DNA of 64,000 bases from Actinoplanes palleronii (GTDB lineage: Bacteria; Actinomycetota; Actinomycetes; Mycobacteriales; Micromonosporaceae). Made by a program: the position numbers and the translations under genes. The stretch covers positions 1 to 64,000 of the forward strand of contig NZ_BOMS01000140.1 of NCBI RefSeq assembly GCF_016862315.1. The letters run 5' to 3'. Shown here one piece after another: positions 33,660 through 41,771 of the stretch (positions are counted from its first letter, which is position 1; the number at the start of each line of letters is the position of its first letter). Under the pieces are notes generated by a model. It was not told the origin of the DNA and did not search any database. It saw nothing but the letters and a program-made list of their open reading frames with translations.

Positions 33660-34838
33660 TCAGCCGAGCCGGCCGGGGCTGAGCTCGGCGAACAGCTTCT
33701 CCCACTGGCCGGCGATGACCGGCATGGCGTACTCGGCGCCGGTCGCCCGGGCGGCCTTGCCCATCGCCGAGCGCTCGTGACCGTTCGTGATCAGCCGGGA
33801 CATCCCGGCGGCCAGCCCCGGCACGTCCTCGGCCGGGACCAGCACCCCGTTCACGCCGTCCACGACCACCTCGGCCGGCCCGGTCGGACAGTCGAACGAC
33901 ACCACCGGCAGCCCGGTGCTCATCGCCTCCAGCAGCACCATCGGCAGACCCTCCTTGCGCGAGCTGAGCACGAAGATCGATGCCCGGCCCAGCTCGCTCT
34001 CCAGGTCCCGGGTGCGCCCGCGCAGGTGCACGACGTCACCGAGGCCGAGCTCGGCGATCCGGGCGGTCAGCTTCCGCCGCGCCTTGCCCTCGCCGAAGAT
34101 CCGCAACTGCCACTCCGGATGCTCCGCGTGGACCAGCCGGAACGCCTCGATCAGAAGATCGAAACCCTTCTGCCGGATCAGGCGTCCGGCAGCCACCAGG
34201 ACCACGCCACGATCATTTTCCGGTACGTCCGCAGCCGGCGGCGGGGTGCCGTTCGGGATCCGCTCCAGGCGTACGGAGTCGCCGAGCGCGCCCCGATACG
34301 TGGTCAGGTCGGTACGGGTCAGCACGGTCACCGCGTCCAGCCGGGGGTACGCGCGGGTGATCGCGGCCTGCAGCGGCGCCGGATAGCTCGCGAAGTTCAG
34401 GTGATCCTGGCCGATCCGGATCAGCTCACGGGGCGCGAACCACGCCGACATCAGGTTCAGCGCCGGCCGGGTGGTGATCAGCGCCCCGTCCCGCTGCTCC
34501 CGGAAGTACCGGAGCACCTTCAGGTCCACCAGCGGGTCCCACCGCCCGTACCGGAAATCTGCCCGCTGTGGCAGCGGACTGGGGAAACGGCGGGTCTTGC
34601 GCCAGAAGCGGGAGTTCTTGCCCGCCGGGTCGGTCCAGCGCGAGCCGTCCTCGCGCAGATCGGTCAGCGAGACCAGCCGGACCCGGGGGTCGAGCGCGAA
34701 CACCGGAGCCTCGGCCGACCGGTACACGCTGGCGATCTCGACGTCGTGGATGTCACACAGCGCATTGGCCTGATTGACGACCGTGCGGATGGTCCCGCCG
34801 GTCCCGTATGCGTTGTGGAGCACGTACCTGATCTTCAC
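33660..34838 (-). CDS. GT4-family glycosyltransferase (GT-B fold)
   Basis: The 392-residue product begins KIRYVLHNAYGTGGTIRTVVNQANALC, the acceptor-domain loop of GT4 enzymes. The donor domain has VLVAAGRLIRQKGFDLLIEAF, SELGRASIFVLSSRKEGLPMVLLEAMSTGLPVV with the EGxPxxxxE motif, and a closing helix. It should transfer a sugar from a nucleotide donor to a cell-envelope or natural-product acceptor. The GTG at 34838 is chosen as start; a TTG at 34865 is an alternative. It stands alone. Confidence 0.88.
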   Translation of the reverse strand: MKIRYVLHNAYGTGGTIRTVVNQANALCDIHDVEIASVYRSAEAPVFALDPRVRLVSLTDLREDGSRWTDPAGKNSRFWRKTRRFPSPLPQRADFRYGRWDPLVDLKVLRYFREQRDGALITTRPALNLMSAWFAPRELIRIGQDHLNFASYPAPLQAAITRAYPRLDAVTVLTRTDLTTYRGALGDSVRLERIPNGTPPPAADVPENDRGVVLVAAGRLIRQKGFDLLIEAFRLVHAEHPEWQLRIFGEGKARRKLTARIAELGLGDVVHLRGRTRDLESELGRASIFVLSSRKEGLPMVLLEAMSTGLPVVSFDCPTGPAEVVVDGVNGVLVPAEDVPGLAAGMSRLITNGHERSAMGKAARATGAEYAMPVIAGQWEKLFAELSPGRLG

Positions 34839-34940
34839 TCGCGACAACCTAGAAGACCGCGTCAACCCCCGCTGAGCTGCTTCTCTGGAAATTTCCTATG
34901 AAAACCAGACCAACAGCCACAGTGGACCGGGGCGCCGTCG

Positions 34941-35711
34941 TCAGCGGCCGAGGACGGCACCGCCGTTGAGTCCGATGATCTGCCCGGTCAGGTAGCCGGC
35001 GTCCGGCGAGGTGATGTAGCGGATCGCCGCGGCCACGTCGTCGGGTCTCCCGGCCCGCCCGACCAGGGTGTCGGCGATCTTCGTGGCCGCGAAGCCCGCG
35101 GTCTCCCGGCCGTGGAAGATGCCGGTGTCCTCGACGTAGCCGGGTGCGAGCACGTTGACGGTGATCCCGTCCCGCCCGAGCTGCCGGGCCAGCCCCAGCG
35201 CCCAGCCGTGCAGGGCCGCCTTCGCCGCGGCGTACGACCCGGCCGAGTGCGGTCCGGCGCCGCCGCGCTGGGCGGCGGCCGAACTCACCATGACGAGGCG
35301 GCCGCCGGGCCGGCTCAGGCTCGGCAGCAGCGCGTTGGTCAGCAGCACCGCGGTGAGCAGGTTGACGTTCAGGTCGTGCAGCCAGGACGTGGCGAGCGCC
35401 TCGAGGCTGTCGTCCGCGGGCGGCGTGAGGATCGCCCCGGCGTTGTTGACCAGCACGTCGACGTCACCCAACCGGGTGATCCGCGCGGCGGCGTCGCGCA
35501 CCTGGGCCGGATCGGTCAGGTCGGCGGCCACCGGGATCACGAGATCGGCGCCGGTGGCCGCGTGGATCTCCGCCTGGGCTCGTTCCAGCACGTCCCCGCG
35601 CCGCCCGATGATCACCACCCGATCGCCCTGGCCGGCGAACATGTGCGCGATCTGCCTGCCGATGCCGGTGCCGCCACCGGACACCACTGCCAGCCGTGAA
35701 TCCGTGGTCAT
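34941..35711 (-). CDS. Short-chain dehydrogenase/reductase (SDR)
   Basis: A 256-residue classical SDR: cofactor motif SGGGTGIG, NNAGAI, catalytic serine in VMVSSAAAQRG and the YAAAK pair, with PGYVEDTG and the final GGAVLG. The basic IGRRGD after strand 2 suggests NADP(H). It oxidises or reduces a carbonyl/hydroxyl group; the substrate is unknown. It is a monocistronic gene followed upstream by repeat DNA. Confidence 0.9.
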   Translation of the reverse strand: MTTDSRLAVVSGGGTGIGRQIAHMFAGQGDRVVIIGRRGDVLERAQAEIHAATGADLVIPVAADLTDPAQVRDAAARITRLGDVDVLVNNAGAILTPPADDSLEALATSWLHDLNVNLLTAVLLTNALLPSLSRPGGRLVMVSSAAAQRGGAGPHSAGSYAAAKAALHGWALGLARQLGRDGITVNVLAPGYVEDTGIFHGRETAGFAATKIADTLVGRAGRPDDVAAAIRYITSPDAGYLTGQIIGLNGGAVLGR

Positions 35712-35773
35712 CCCGCGACCGTAACGGCAGTCCTCAATGACATCGGTCGCGCGGGCCTCGCTGCTCGCTGTCC

Positions 35774-35831
35774 CCGGCTGGTCGTGAGGGGTGTGTCAGG
35801 GGCCGTGAGGCACCCCTGACAGCCAGCCGGG
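35774..35831. repeat. Palindromic repeat, copy 4 of 4
   Basis: CCCGGCTGGTCGTGAGGGGT at the left and CACCCCTGACAGCCAGCCGG at the right, with GTGTC and GTGAGG in the centre as in the cluster at 6944-7145. The arms pair GGCTGG/CCAGCC and AGGGGTG/CACCCCT. It lies between the SDR gene start and the gene-poor strip before 35979. Confidence 0.75.
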
Positions 35832-35862
35832 ACCGCGAGGCGCGCTGCGGCCCGGCGTGGCA

Positions 35863-35947
35863 GCGGCGCCGCGGTGGCCCGCGGCGCGGGCGGCGTGGCG
35901 GCGCCGCGTGGGGGCGGCGGCGGGGCAGCGGCGCCGCGTGGGGGCGG
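35863..35947. repeat. Short GC-rich direct repeats
   Basis: GCGGCGCCGC occurs at 35863, 35898 and 35928; the last two copies are followed by GTGGGGGCGG and have a 30-bp period. It is low-complexity, non-coding DNA next to palindromic repeat copy 4. Confidence 0.5.
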
Positions 35948-35978
35948 TGCGGAGAAGTGGCTGGTGGAACGGAAGGGG

Positions 35979-36635
35979 TCAGCGCTGGTCGGCGGGGGGT
36001 TCGTGGAAGCCGCCGGCCCAGCCGCCGAGGATGCCGAGTTCGCGGACGATGCCGGTCTGCAGGCGGCAGAACTCGTCGATGACGTGGGGTTCGTCGCAGG
36101 GGCAGCGCCAGGTGCCGTCGCCGAGGTGTTCGATGGCGCGGTGCAGGACGCGCCGGGCCCGGACCAGGTCCGGGCCGCCCAGGGTCAGCGGCTCGCCGGG
36201 TTCGGCGTCCCGCAGGATGGCGCCGAGGCCGAAGACCGCGCTCGCCCCGTCGGCGGCGACGCTGAGGGCGTCCGAGTGGTTGCCCGGGCGGCCCAGCTCC
36301 TCGGTGGTCAGCTTCATGATCATGCCGAGGGCGGCGATGGTGCGGCCGGCGCCGGTGACGTCCAGGGTGATCGGCTCGACGGTGTCACCGACCTCGCGGC
36401 TGATCGTGAGGGCTTTGACGATGGCCTCGACGAAGGTGGGGATCGCTGTCGGGGTGAGGTACTTGTCGAGGACCTCCTGCGCCGTCTCGCCGTGCTCTTC
36501 GGCGAGCTGTTCGATCTGGGCCGCGAGCAGGTCGGCGGCCTTGCCGGCCATCAGGGTCACATCCTGTTCCGCGCACTGCTTGCGCAGCTCGGCGGCGAAC
36601 TGACGGAACTTCTCGGTGTTGCGGATGTCCGGCAT
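35979..36635 (-). CDS. Unknown protein overlapping the sigma factor gene
   Basis: A 218-residue soluble protein: an N-terminal helical part (EKFRQFAAELRKQCAEQDVTLMAGKAADLLAAQIEQLAEEH), a middle part with TAIPTFVEAIVKALTISREVGDTVEP and a C-terminal GTWRCPCDEPHVIDEFCRLQTG cysteine cluster. I do not recognise a family. Its ATG (36635) lies 79 bp inside the sigma factor gene, in another frame, so the two are probably translationally linked and it may modulate that sigma factor. The three cysteines may bind metal. Confidence 0.65.
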   Translation of the reverse strand: MPDIRNTEKFRQFAAELRKQCAEQDVTLMAGKAADLLAAQIEQLAEEHGETAQEVLDKYLTPTAIPTFVEAIVKALTISREVGDTVEPITLDVTGAGRTIAALGMIMKLTTEELGRPGNHSDALSVAADGASAVFGLGAILRDAEPGEPLTLGGPDLVRARRVLHRAIEHLGDGTWRCPCDEPHVIDEFCRLQTGIVRELGILGGWAGGFHEPPADQR

Positions 36636-37504
36636 GGTTCCATCATGTCCGCCCGCCCGGCCTCGTGGAGGCCCGCCACCACGTCGGCGGGGAGGGACTC
36701 GTGATCGCCGGGCGCTTCGAGGCAGTGGCGCAGCTTGAGCAGCGATCGCGACAGCAACCGGGAGACGTGCATCTGCGAGATGCCGATCTGCCGGGCGATG
36801 TCGGCCTGGGTGAGGTTGCCGTAGAAGCGCAGCGTGAGGATCCTGAGCTCCCGCTCGCTCAGCCGGGCCAGCGCCAGGCGGAGCGCGATCCGGTCCTCGG
36901 CCAGAGCGTACGCGTGGTCGTCGGTGCCCAGCGTGTCGCTCAGCTCGCGCGTGCCGTCGGTCAGCAGCGGCGTCGACAGCGACACGGTGTGATAGGCGCG
37001 GGCGCCCTCGAGCCCCTCCAGGACGGCGTTCTCGGTGAGGCCGAGGTGCGCGGCGATGTCGGCGAGCGACGGCGACCGGCGCAGCGTCTGGGTCAGCTCG
37101 ATGTTCGCCGCGCTGATCGCGGGGCGCATCTCCTGCAGCCGGCGCGGCACCCGGATCATCCAGACCCGGTCCCGGAAGTAGCGCTTCAGCTCGCCGAGGA
37201 TGGTCGGGACGGCGAACCCGCCGAAGCCGAACCCGTGCGCGGGGTCGAATCGGTCCACAGCCTTGATCAGGCCGACCGTCGCGGTCTGCATCAGGTCGTC
37301 GCCCGGCACGCCGCGGTTGCCGTAGCGGTTGGCGAGGCGCCGGGCCATCGGCAGCCAGGCCTCGATCGCCCGGTCCCGCAGCGCCGCCCGGGACGGATCG
37401 CCGACCGGCACCGCCTCCATCGCCGCGAGCAACTCGGTGGCGCGATCGGACTCGGCATCGAGCACCGCGCCGGAAGCGCCACAGTCTTCGGAGATTCCGA
37501 GCAT
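36557..37504 (-). CDS. SigB/SigF-type RNA polymerase sigma factor
   Basis: A 315-residue group 3 sigma factor. Region 2 has NRYGNRGVPGDDLMQTATVGLIKAVDRFDPAHGFGFGGFAVPTILGELKRYFRD, region 3 has WMIRVPRRLQEM, and region 4 has LSERELRILTLRFYGNLTQADIARQIGISQMHVSRLLSRSL. This matches stress/sporulation sigma factors controlled by anti-sigma switches. No RsbW-type partner is adjacent. The ATG at 37504 follows CAGGGACGATC. The last ~30 residues overlap the next gene. Confidence 0.92.
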   Translation of the reverse strand: MLGISEDCGASGAVLDAESDRATELLAAMEAVPVGDPSRAALRDRAIEAWLPMARRLANRYGNRGVPGDDLMQTATVGLIKAVDRFDPAHGFGFGGFAVPTILGELKRYFRDRVWMIRVPRRLQEMRPAISAANIELTQTLRRSPSLADIAAHLGLTENAVLEGLEGARAYHTVSLSTPLLTDGTRELSDTLGTDDHAYALAEDRIALRLALARLSERELRILTLRFYGNLTQADIARQIGISQMHVSRLLSRSLLKLRHCLEAPGDHESLPADVVAGLHEAGRADMMEPCRTSATPRSSVSSPPSCASSARNRM

Positions 37505-37646
37505 GATCGTCCCTGGCGGTCGGCGTACCGGGTGCCAGGGTCTGGGGCACCGGTTCCAGAAGGAGCCGTACTTCGACTCTAGGCCCCCTGAGCGGCCGGA
37601 ATACGATGAAACGATCCTTCCCGGGGTGGAGAAGGACCGTTGATCG

Positions 37647-37967
37647 TCAGCTCGCGTCGGCCTGGTGCCGGCGCTGGTATTCCTCGTTCTGCCGGAGGGC
37701 TTCCTCGAGTTGGTCCTCGAGGATGATGATCCGGCAGGCCGCCTCCAGGGCGGTGCCCTGATCCACCATCTCCCGGGCCCGTGCGGCGAGGCGCAGCTGG
37801 TAGCGGGAGTACCGCCGGTGGCCACCGGCAGAGCGGAACGGGGTGATCAGTTTCGCCTCGTCGAGCCGGCGCAGGAAGTCCTGAGAGGAGTTGGTGATCT
37901 CCGCAGCACGGCCCATCGTGTAGGCGGGGTAGTCGTCATCACCGAACATGTCGTCAGATTGGGCCAT
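37647..37967 (-). CDS. Mini-MerR DNA-binding protein
   Basis: A 106-residue protein: acidic N-terminus, then a MerR-type winged helix (YTMGRAAEITNSSQDFLRRLDEAKLITPFRSAGGHRRYSRYQLRLAARAREMVDQG) and a short coiled coil (LEDQLEEALRQNEEYQRR). There is no ligand-binding domain, so regulation must be by level or partner. The ATG at 37967 follows GAGAGGTATAT. A GC hairpin lies in the leader. It lies 142 bp upstream of the sigma factor gene, same strand. Confidence 0.85.
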   Translation of the reverse strand: MAQSDDMFGDDDYPAYTMGRAAEITNSSQDFLRRLDEAKLITPFRSAGGHRRYSRYQLRLAARAREMVDQGTALEAACRIIILEDQLEEALRQNEEYQRRHQADAS

Positions 37968-37988
37968 ATATACCTCTCCACGAGACGA

Positions 37989-38016
37989 GGGCCCCGGCGC
38001 GGAAGCGCCGGGGCCC
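37989..38016 (-). promoter_or_regulatory. Leader hairpin upstream of the mini-MerR gene
   Basis: GGGCCCCGGCGC (37989-38000) and GCGCCGGGGCCC (38005-38016) form a perfect 12-bp GC stem with loop GGAA. It is 22 bp upstream of the ATG at 37967, so it lies in the leader if transcription starts further right. It could attenuate transcription or terminate a transcript from beyond. Confidence 0.5.
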
Positions 38017-38682
38017 GGGATCACAGGTCGAAACACCATTTACCGACACGTTCGCCGGTTTGTCTTTTCCGCACCTGCCGCCACTGTCGGCGTGAGGTGC
38101 GAGGATCGCGTAAGCGTGACCGGAGACCACCTTTCGTTCGATGGAAACTGCGGTGTCCGCATCGGGATCGGAAATGACTCCCGGAAGCGGGCGATCCAAC
38201 GGTGTTAAGCCCTCCCTTTCCTCTGCTTGCCGAAAATTCCTGTGCTGCCACCCGCCGGCGTCGGAGCCCCACGCGAAACTCATGGCCCCACACACGTGCG
38301 ACGAGCGTCAACCTGCCAGACCGGGCCCCGAACGTGCATCGGCCCTGCCTGCCCCGGCCTGGAAGAACGCCAGGGCTTTGGTCTTACCCACTGCTGGTAC
38401 CAACAACTACGCGGCGACACCTCAGCCGCTGTGCCGAGCGAGCCACGATGTGGATCCGGGCCCTGCGTAACGCTCGGTCAGCTTCGTCAGCGGTTTCTGC
38501 TGATCTCTCTTGGCTACGAGAACTACGTTAGCCAGCTTCGGAGAGGATGTCTAGTCTCTTCGGCATAGATTTTCTCAGTCACGCAGGGTCATTTATTGGA
38601 TTCGATCCGTTCCCGGCGGGCGGTATGCGCCCGGCAGGGCCATCCTGGTGAGAGATGGGAAGTTCACGCCAGGAGGCAATCC
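38017..38682. other. Long intergenic stretch without a recognised gene
   Basis: About 670 bp between two divergent genes, with unusually low GC at about 38470-38610. No reading frame here has actinobacterial codon character. It contains small inverted repeats: TCAGC/GCTGA (38487-38503) and TGGCTA/TAGCCA (38511-38534), and GAGAG/CTCTT around 38541-38560. These could be a structured leader or small RNA. No tRNA or known riboswitch was recognised. AGGAGG at 38671 serves the next gene. Confidence 0.45.
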
Positions 38683-39618
38683 ATGGGAAGACTTCGCACC
38701 TCAGCGGCGGTCGTCGCGGCCGCCGTCCTGCTGGCCGCCGGGGGCTGCGGCGGTGACAGCGGTTCACTGCCCGGCAACGGCGCGTCCGGCGGCAACGACG
38801 TCGACGCGATCGACCAGATCCTGGCCGACGCGCCGGTGGCGCCGGACTCGGCGATCCCGGCCGGCACCCTGATGGCGTCCATCAAGCAGCGCGGCACCAT
38901 GAACGTCGGCGGCACCGACGCCGGGCCGGTCTTCTCGATCCGGGACCCGGTCACCGGCAAGCTGACCGGGTTCGACGCCGACCTGTCGATGATGCTGGCC
39001 AAGTACATCATCGGGAAGCCCAGCACCAAACTGTCGATCACCACGGTCGACACCCGCGAGGCGATGCTGCAGAACGGCACCGTCGACGCGGTGTTCGCGA
39101 CGTACACGATCACGCCGGGGCGGGCCGAGAAGGTGGACTTCGCCGGGCCGTACTACTCGTCCGGTGACGCGATCATGGTGCAGAAGGACAACACCACGAT
39201 CACCGAGGTCGGCGACCTGAACGGCAAGAACGTGGCGACCGAGGGCAACTCGACGGCCGCCGAGGCGATCAAGAAGTTCGCGCCCGGCGCCACGGTGACC
39301 CTGTTCCAGGACGACGCGTCGTGCGTGGCCGCGGTGCGCCAGGGGCGGGTCGACGCGTACGTGCTCGACCAGGGCATCCTGCTCGGCGACGCGACGAAGG
39401 TGCCGGACGTGAAGGTGGTCGGGCAGCCGTTCACGACGGAGCCGTACGGCATAGGTGTTCCCAAGCAGAACCCGGAGATGAAGGCGTTCGTCAACACCTG
39501 GCTGCAGCAGATCGAGTCCAGCGGCCTGTGGAACCGGCTCTACGCCGCCACGGTCGGCAAGGTGGTGACCGGCACGTCACCGAAGCCCCCGGCGATCGGC
39601 GGGGTCCCGGGCACATGA
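38683..39618 (+). CDS. Amino-acid ABC transporter substrate-binding lipoprotein (glutamate type)
   Basis: A 311-residue exported lipoprotein with lipobox LAAGGC (Cys near 24). The type II periplasmic-binding fold is shown by MASIKQRGTMNVGGTDAGPVFSIRDPVTGKLTGFDADLS, DTREAMLQNGTVDAVFATYTITPGRAEKVDFAGPYY and PYGIGVPKQNPEM. It resembles GluB of the corynebacterial glutamate uptake system. The ATG at 38683 has AGGAGG 7 nt upstream. Its stop overlaps the first permease start (ATGA). Confidence 0.9.
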   Translation: MGRLRTSAAVVAAAVLLAAGGCGGDSGSLPGNGASGGNDVDAIDQILADAPVAPDSAIPAGTLMASIKQRGTMNVGGTDAGPVFSIRDPVTGKLTGFDADLSMMLAKYIIGKPSTKLSITTVDTREAMLQNGTVDAVFATYTITPGRAEKVDFAGPYYSSGDAIMVQKDNTTITEVGDLNGKNVATEGNSTAAEAIKKFAPGATVTLFQDDASCVAAVRQGRVDAYVLDQGILLGDATKVPDVKVVGQPFTTEPYGIGVPKQNPEMKAFVNTWLQQIESSGLWNRLYAATVGKVVTGTSPKPPAIGGVPGT

Positions 39619-40247
39619 GGTACCTCCCCGACCTGCTCGGCGGCCTGGTCGTCACGCTCGAGCTGACCGTGCTGTCGTTCCTCGGCGCGCTGGTGCTGGG
39701 CACCCTGCTCGGCGTGGCCCGGGTGTCGCCGGTGCGGTCGCTGCGCGCGTTCGGCGCCGCCTACGTGGGCGCGCTGCGCAACGTCCCGCTGCTGGTGCTG
39801 CTCGTGCTGTTCGTCTTCGGGCTGCCGGACGTCGGCGTCACGTACTCGCTGTTCACCTCCGCGGTGATCTGCCTGGCGCTGTACGCCGCCGCGTTCGTCT
39901 GCGAGACGGTCCGTTCCGGGATCCGGACCGTCCCGCTCGGGCAGGCCGAGGCGGCCCGGTCGATCGGGCTCACCTTCGGCCAGGCGCTGCGCCACGTGAT
40001 CCTGCCGCAGGCGTTCCGGGCCATGGTCCAGCCGCTGGCCAACGTGTTCATCGGCGTGGTGCTCGGCACGTCGCTGGTGGCCGCGGTCGGTGTCGCCGAC
40101 CTGACCAACCGGGGGTCGGCACTGACCCTGCGCTACGACGAGCCACTGATCGTCTTCGCCTGGGCGACGGCGTTCTACGTGGTGATCACGCTGGGCAGCG
40201 GGGTGCTGGCCGGCCGGCTGGAGCGTGCCGTACGGATCAACCGATGA
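39615..40247 (+). CDS. Amino-acid ABC transporter permease, GluC-like
   Basis: A 210-residue His/Glu/Gln/Arg/opine-type permease with about five helices. ELTVLSFLGALVLGTLLGVARVS, ALRNVPLLVLLVL and the EAA loop EAARSIGLTFGQALRHVILPQA are all present. It overlaps the binding-protein gene by 4 bp at its start and the second permease by 4 bp at its end, so the three genes form one coupled operon. Confidence 0.92.
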   Translation: MRYLPDLLGGLVVTLELTVLSFLGALVLGTLLGVARVSPVRSLRAFGAAYVGALRNVPLLVLLVLFVFGLPDVGVTYSLFTSAVICLALYAAAFVCETVRSGIRTVPLGQAEAARSIGLTFGQALRHVILPQAFRAMVQPLANVFIGVVLGTSLVAAVGVADLTNRGSALTLRYDEPLIVFAWATAFYVVITLGSGVLAGRLERAVRINR

Positions 40248-41098
40248 CCTCGGGCGACGACTACCGCATCCTGTTCGACGAACCGGGACCGCGGGCCCGG
40301 CGCACCATCCGGATCGTGACCGCGGTCTCGATCGTCGTCGGTCTGGTCCTGGCCGGGCTCGCGGTCCGGCAGTTCGCGATCAACGGGCAGCTGGCGGCGG
40401 ACAAATGGCGGATGTTCACGGAGTGGCCCTACCAGCGGTTCCTGCTGACCGGGCTGGTCAAGACGCTGCAGGCGGCCGCGGTCTGCACGGTCCTGGCGCT
40501 GCCGCTGGGTGCGCTGCTCGCGCTGGCCCGGCTCTCCGGCACCCGGCTGCTGCGCTGGCCCGCAACGGTCTTCGTGGAGCTCTTCCGGTCGGTGCCGGCC
40601 CTGCTGCTGGTCTACGTCTTCCTGCTCGGCCTGCCCCGGTTCGGCATCGTCCTGCCGGTCTTCTGGCAGCTGGTGGTACCGATTGTGATCAGCGGTACGG
40701 CCACCGTCGCGGAGCTGTTCCGGGCCGGCGTGCTGTCGATGGAGCGCGGGCAGTTCGAGGCGGCGTACAGCGTCGGGCTCACCCCGGGGCAGGCGATGCG
40801 GCTGATCATCCTGCCGCAGGTGGTCCGGCGGCTGGTCCCGGTGCTGGTCACCGCGGTGGTGAGCCTGCTCAAGGACACCACGCTGGGTTACGTGGTCAGC
40901 TATTCGGAGCTGCTCAACAGCGGGCGGACGCTGGCGCAGTACACCCAGGCGCTGGTGCAGACGTATCTCGTGGTCGCGGTGCTCTACATCGTGGTCAACG
41001 GGCTGCTGTCCCGGCTCGCGGCGCATCTCGAGCAGCGCCAGCGGCGGCGCGGGACCGCGCCGATCCGGGCCGAGGCGGTGGTCACGCTCGTCACGTGA
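40244..41098 (+). CDS. Amino-acid ABC transporter permease, GluD-like
   Basis: A 284-residue permease: cytoplasmic N-terminus, then helices with LLTGLVKTLQAAAVCTVLALPLGALLALAR, ELFRSVPALLLVYVF and the EAA loop EAAYSVGLTPGQAMRLIILPQVVRRL. It pairs with the preceding permease to form the membrane channel. The gene for the ATP-binding subunit does not follow; the next gene is a convergent response regulator overlapping by 8 bp. Confidence 0.92.
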   Translation: MTSGDDYRILFDEPGPRARRTIRIVTAVSIVVGLVLAGLAVRQFAINGQLAADKWRMFTEWPYQRFLLTGLVKTLQAAAVCTVLALPLGALLALARLSGTRLLRWPATVFVELFRSVPALLLVYVFLLGLPRFGIVLPVFWQLVVPIVISGTATVAELFRAGVLSMERGQFEAAYSVGLTPGQAMRLIILPQVVRRLVPVLVTAVVSLLKDTTLGYVVSYSELLNSGRTLAQYTQALVQTYLVVAVLYIVVNGLLSRLAAHLEQRQRRRGTAPIRAEAVVTLVT

Positions 41099-41771
41099 GC
41101 AACGTGTCGCCCGGGCGGACCAGGGCGTTCTGGTAGGCGATCACGACCAGCTGGGCACGGTCGCGGGCGCCGACCTTCATCATCGTACGGTTGACGTGGG
41201 TCTTGACGGTCAGCGGCGAGAGGTGCAGGCGCCGGGCGATGTCGTCATTGGACAGCCCGTGCGCGACGAGCACCAGGATCTCGTGCTCCCGGTCGGTGAC
41301 CAGGCTCAGCGCGGGCAGTCCCGGGCCGGCCGGTGACCGGTTCTGCTCGACGAACCGGCTGATCAGCCCCCGGGTGGCCCGCGGGGACAGCAGCGCCTCA
41401 CCGGCGGCGACCACCCGGACGGCGTGCACCAGCTCGGCCGGCGCGACGTTCTTGCCGAGGAACCCGCTCGCGCCGGCCTGCAGCGCGAGCGCCACGTTGT
41501 CGTCGTTGTCGAAGGTGGTCAGCACGAGCACGCGCACCCCGGCGAGCCGGTCGTCGGCGCCGATCCGCCGGGTCGCCTCGATGCCGTCCATGGTGGGCAT
41601 CCGGATGTCCATCAGCACCACGTCGACCCGGGCGGTGTGCGCCAGGTCGACCGCCTCCCGGCCGTCGGCGGCCTCCCCGGCCACCTCGAAGTCCGGCTCG
41701 GCGTCGATGATCATCCGGAACCCGGCCCGGATCAGGGCCTGGTCGTCGGCGAGCAGCACCCGGATGGTCAT
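41091..41771 (-). CDS. NarL/FixJ-family response regulator
   Basis: A 226-residue regulator with receiver (VLLADDQALIRAGFRMIID; phospho-aspartate in VVLMDIRMPTMDG; FLGKNV) and LuxR-type HTH (LVTDREHEILVLVAHGLSNDDIARRLHLSPLTVKTHVNRTM). It overlaps the kinase gene by 4 bp (ATGA) on its 5' side. It probably controls the divergent MMPL transporter gene and its own operon. Confidence 0.93.
   Translation of the reverse strand: MTIRVLLADDQALIRAGFRMIIDAEPDFEVAGEAADGREAVDLAHTARVDVVLMDIRMPTMDGIEATRRIGADDRLAGVRVLVLTTFDNDDNVALALQAGASGFLGKNVAPAELVHAVRVVAAGEALLSPRATRGLISRFVEQNRSPAGPGLPALSLVTDREHEILVLVAHGLSNDDIARRLHLSPLTVKTHVNRTMMKVGARDRAQLVVIAYQNALVRPGDTLLT

Noticed and set aside
35979-37550. A 523-codon fusion of the sigma region and the following protein
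   Set aside because: The upstream part is an out-of-frame shadow of the sigma factor. The real downstream gene starts at ATG 36635.
37505-37646. A SigB-type promoter (GTTT...GGGTA) upstream of the sigma factor gene
   Set aside because: GTTTC and GGGGGC occur in this gap, but the spacing (19 nt) and the missing TA in the -10 box do not fit the consensus.
38017-38682. Small open frames of 109-113 codons in the long intergenic gap, and a possible tRNA or riboswitch
   Set aside because: Codon use is unlike coding DNA here (low third-position GC). No cloverleaf or known riboswitch core was found.
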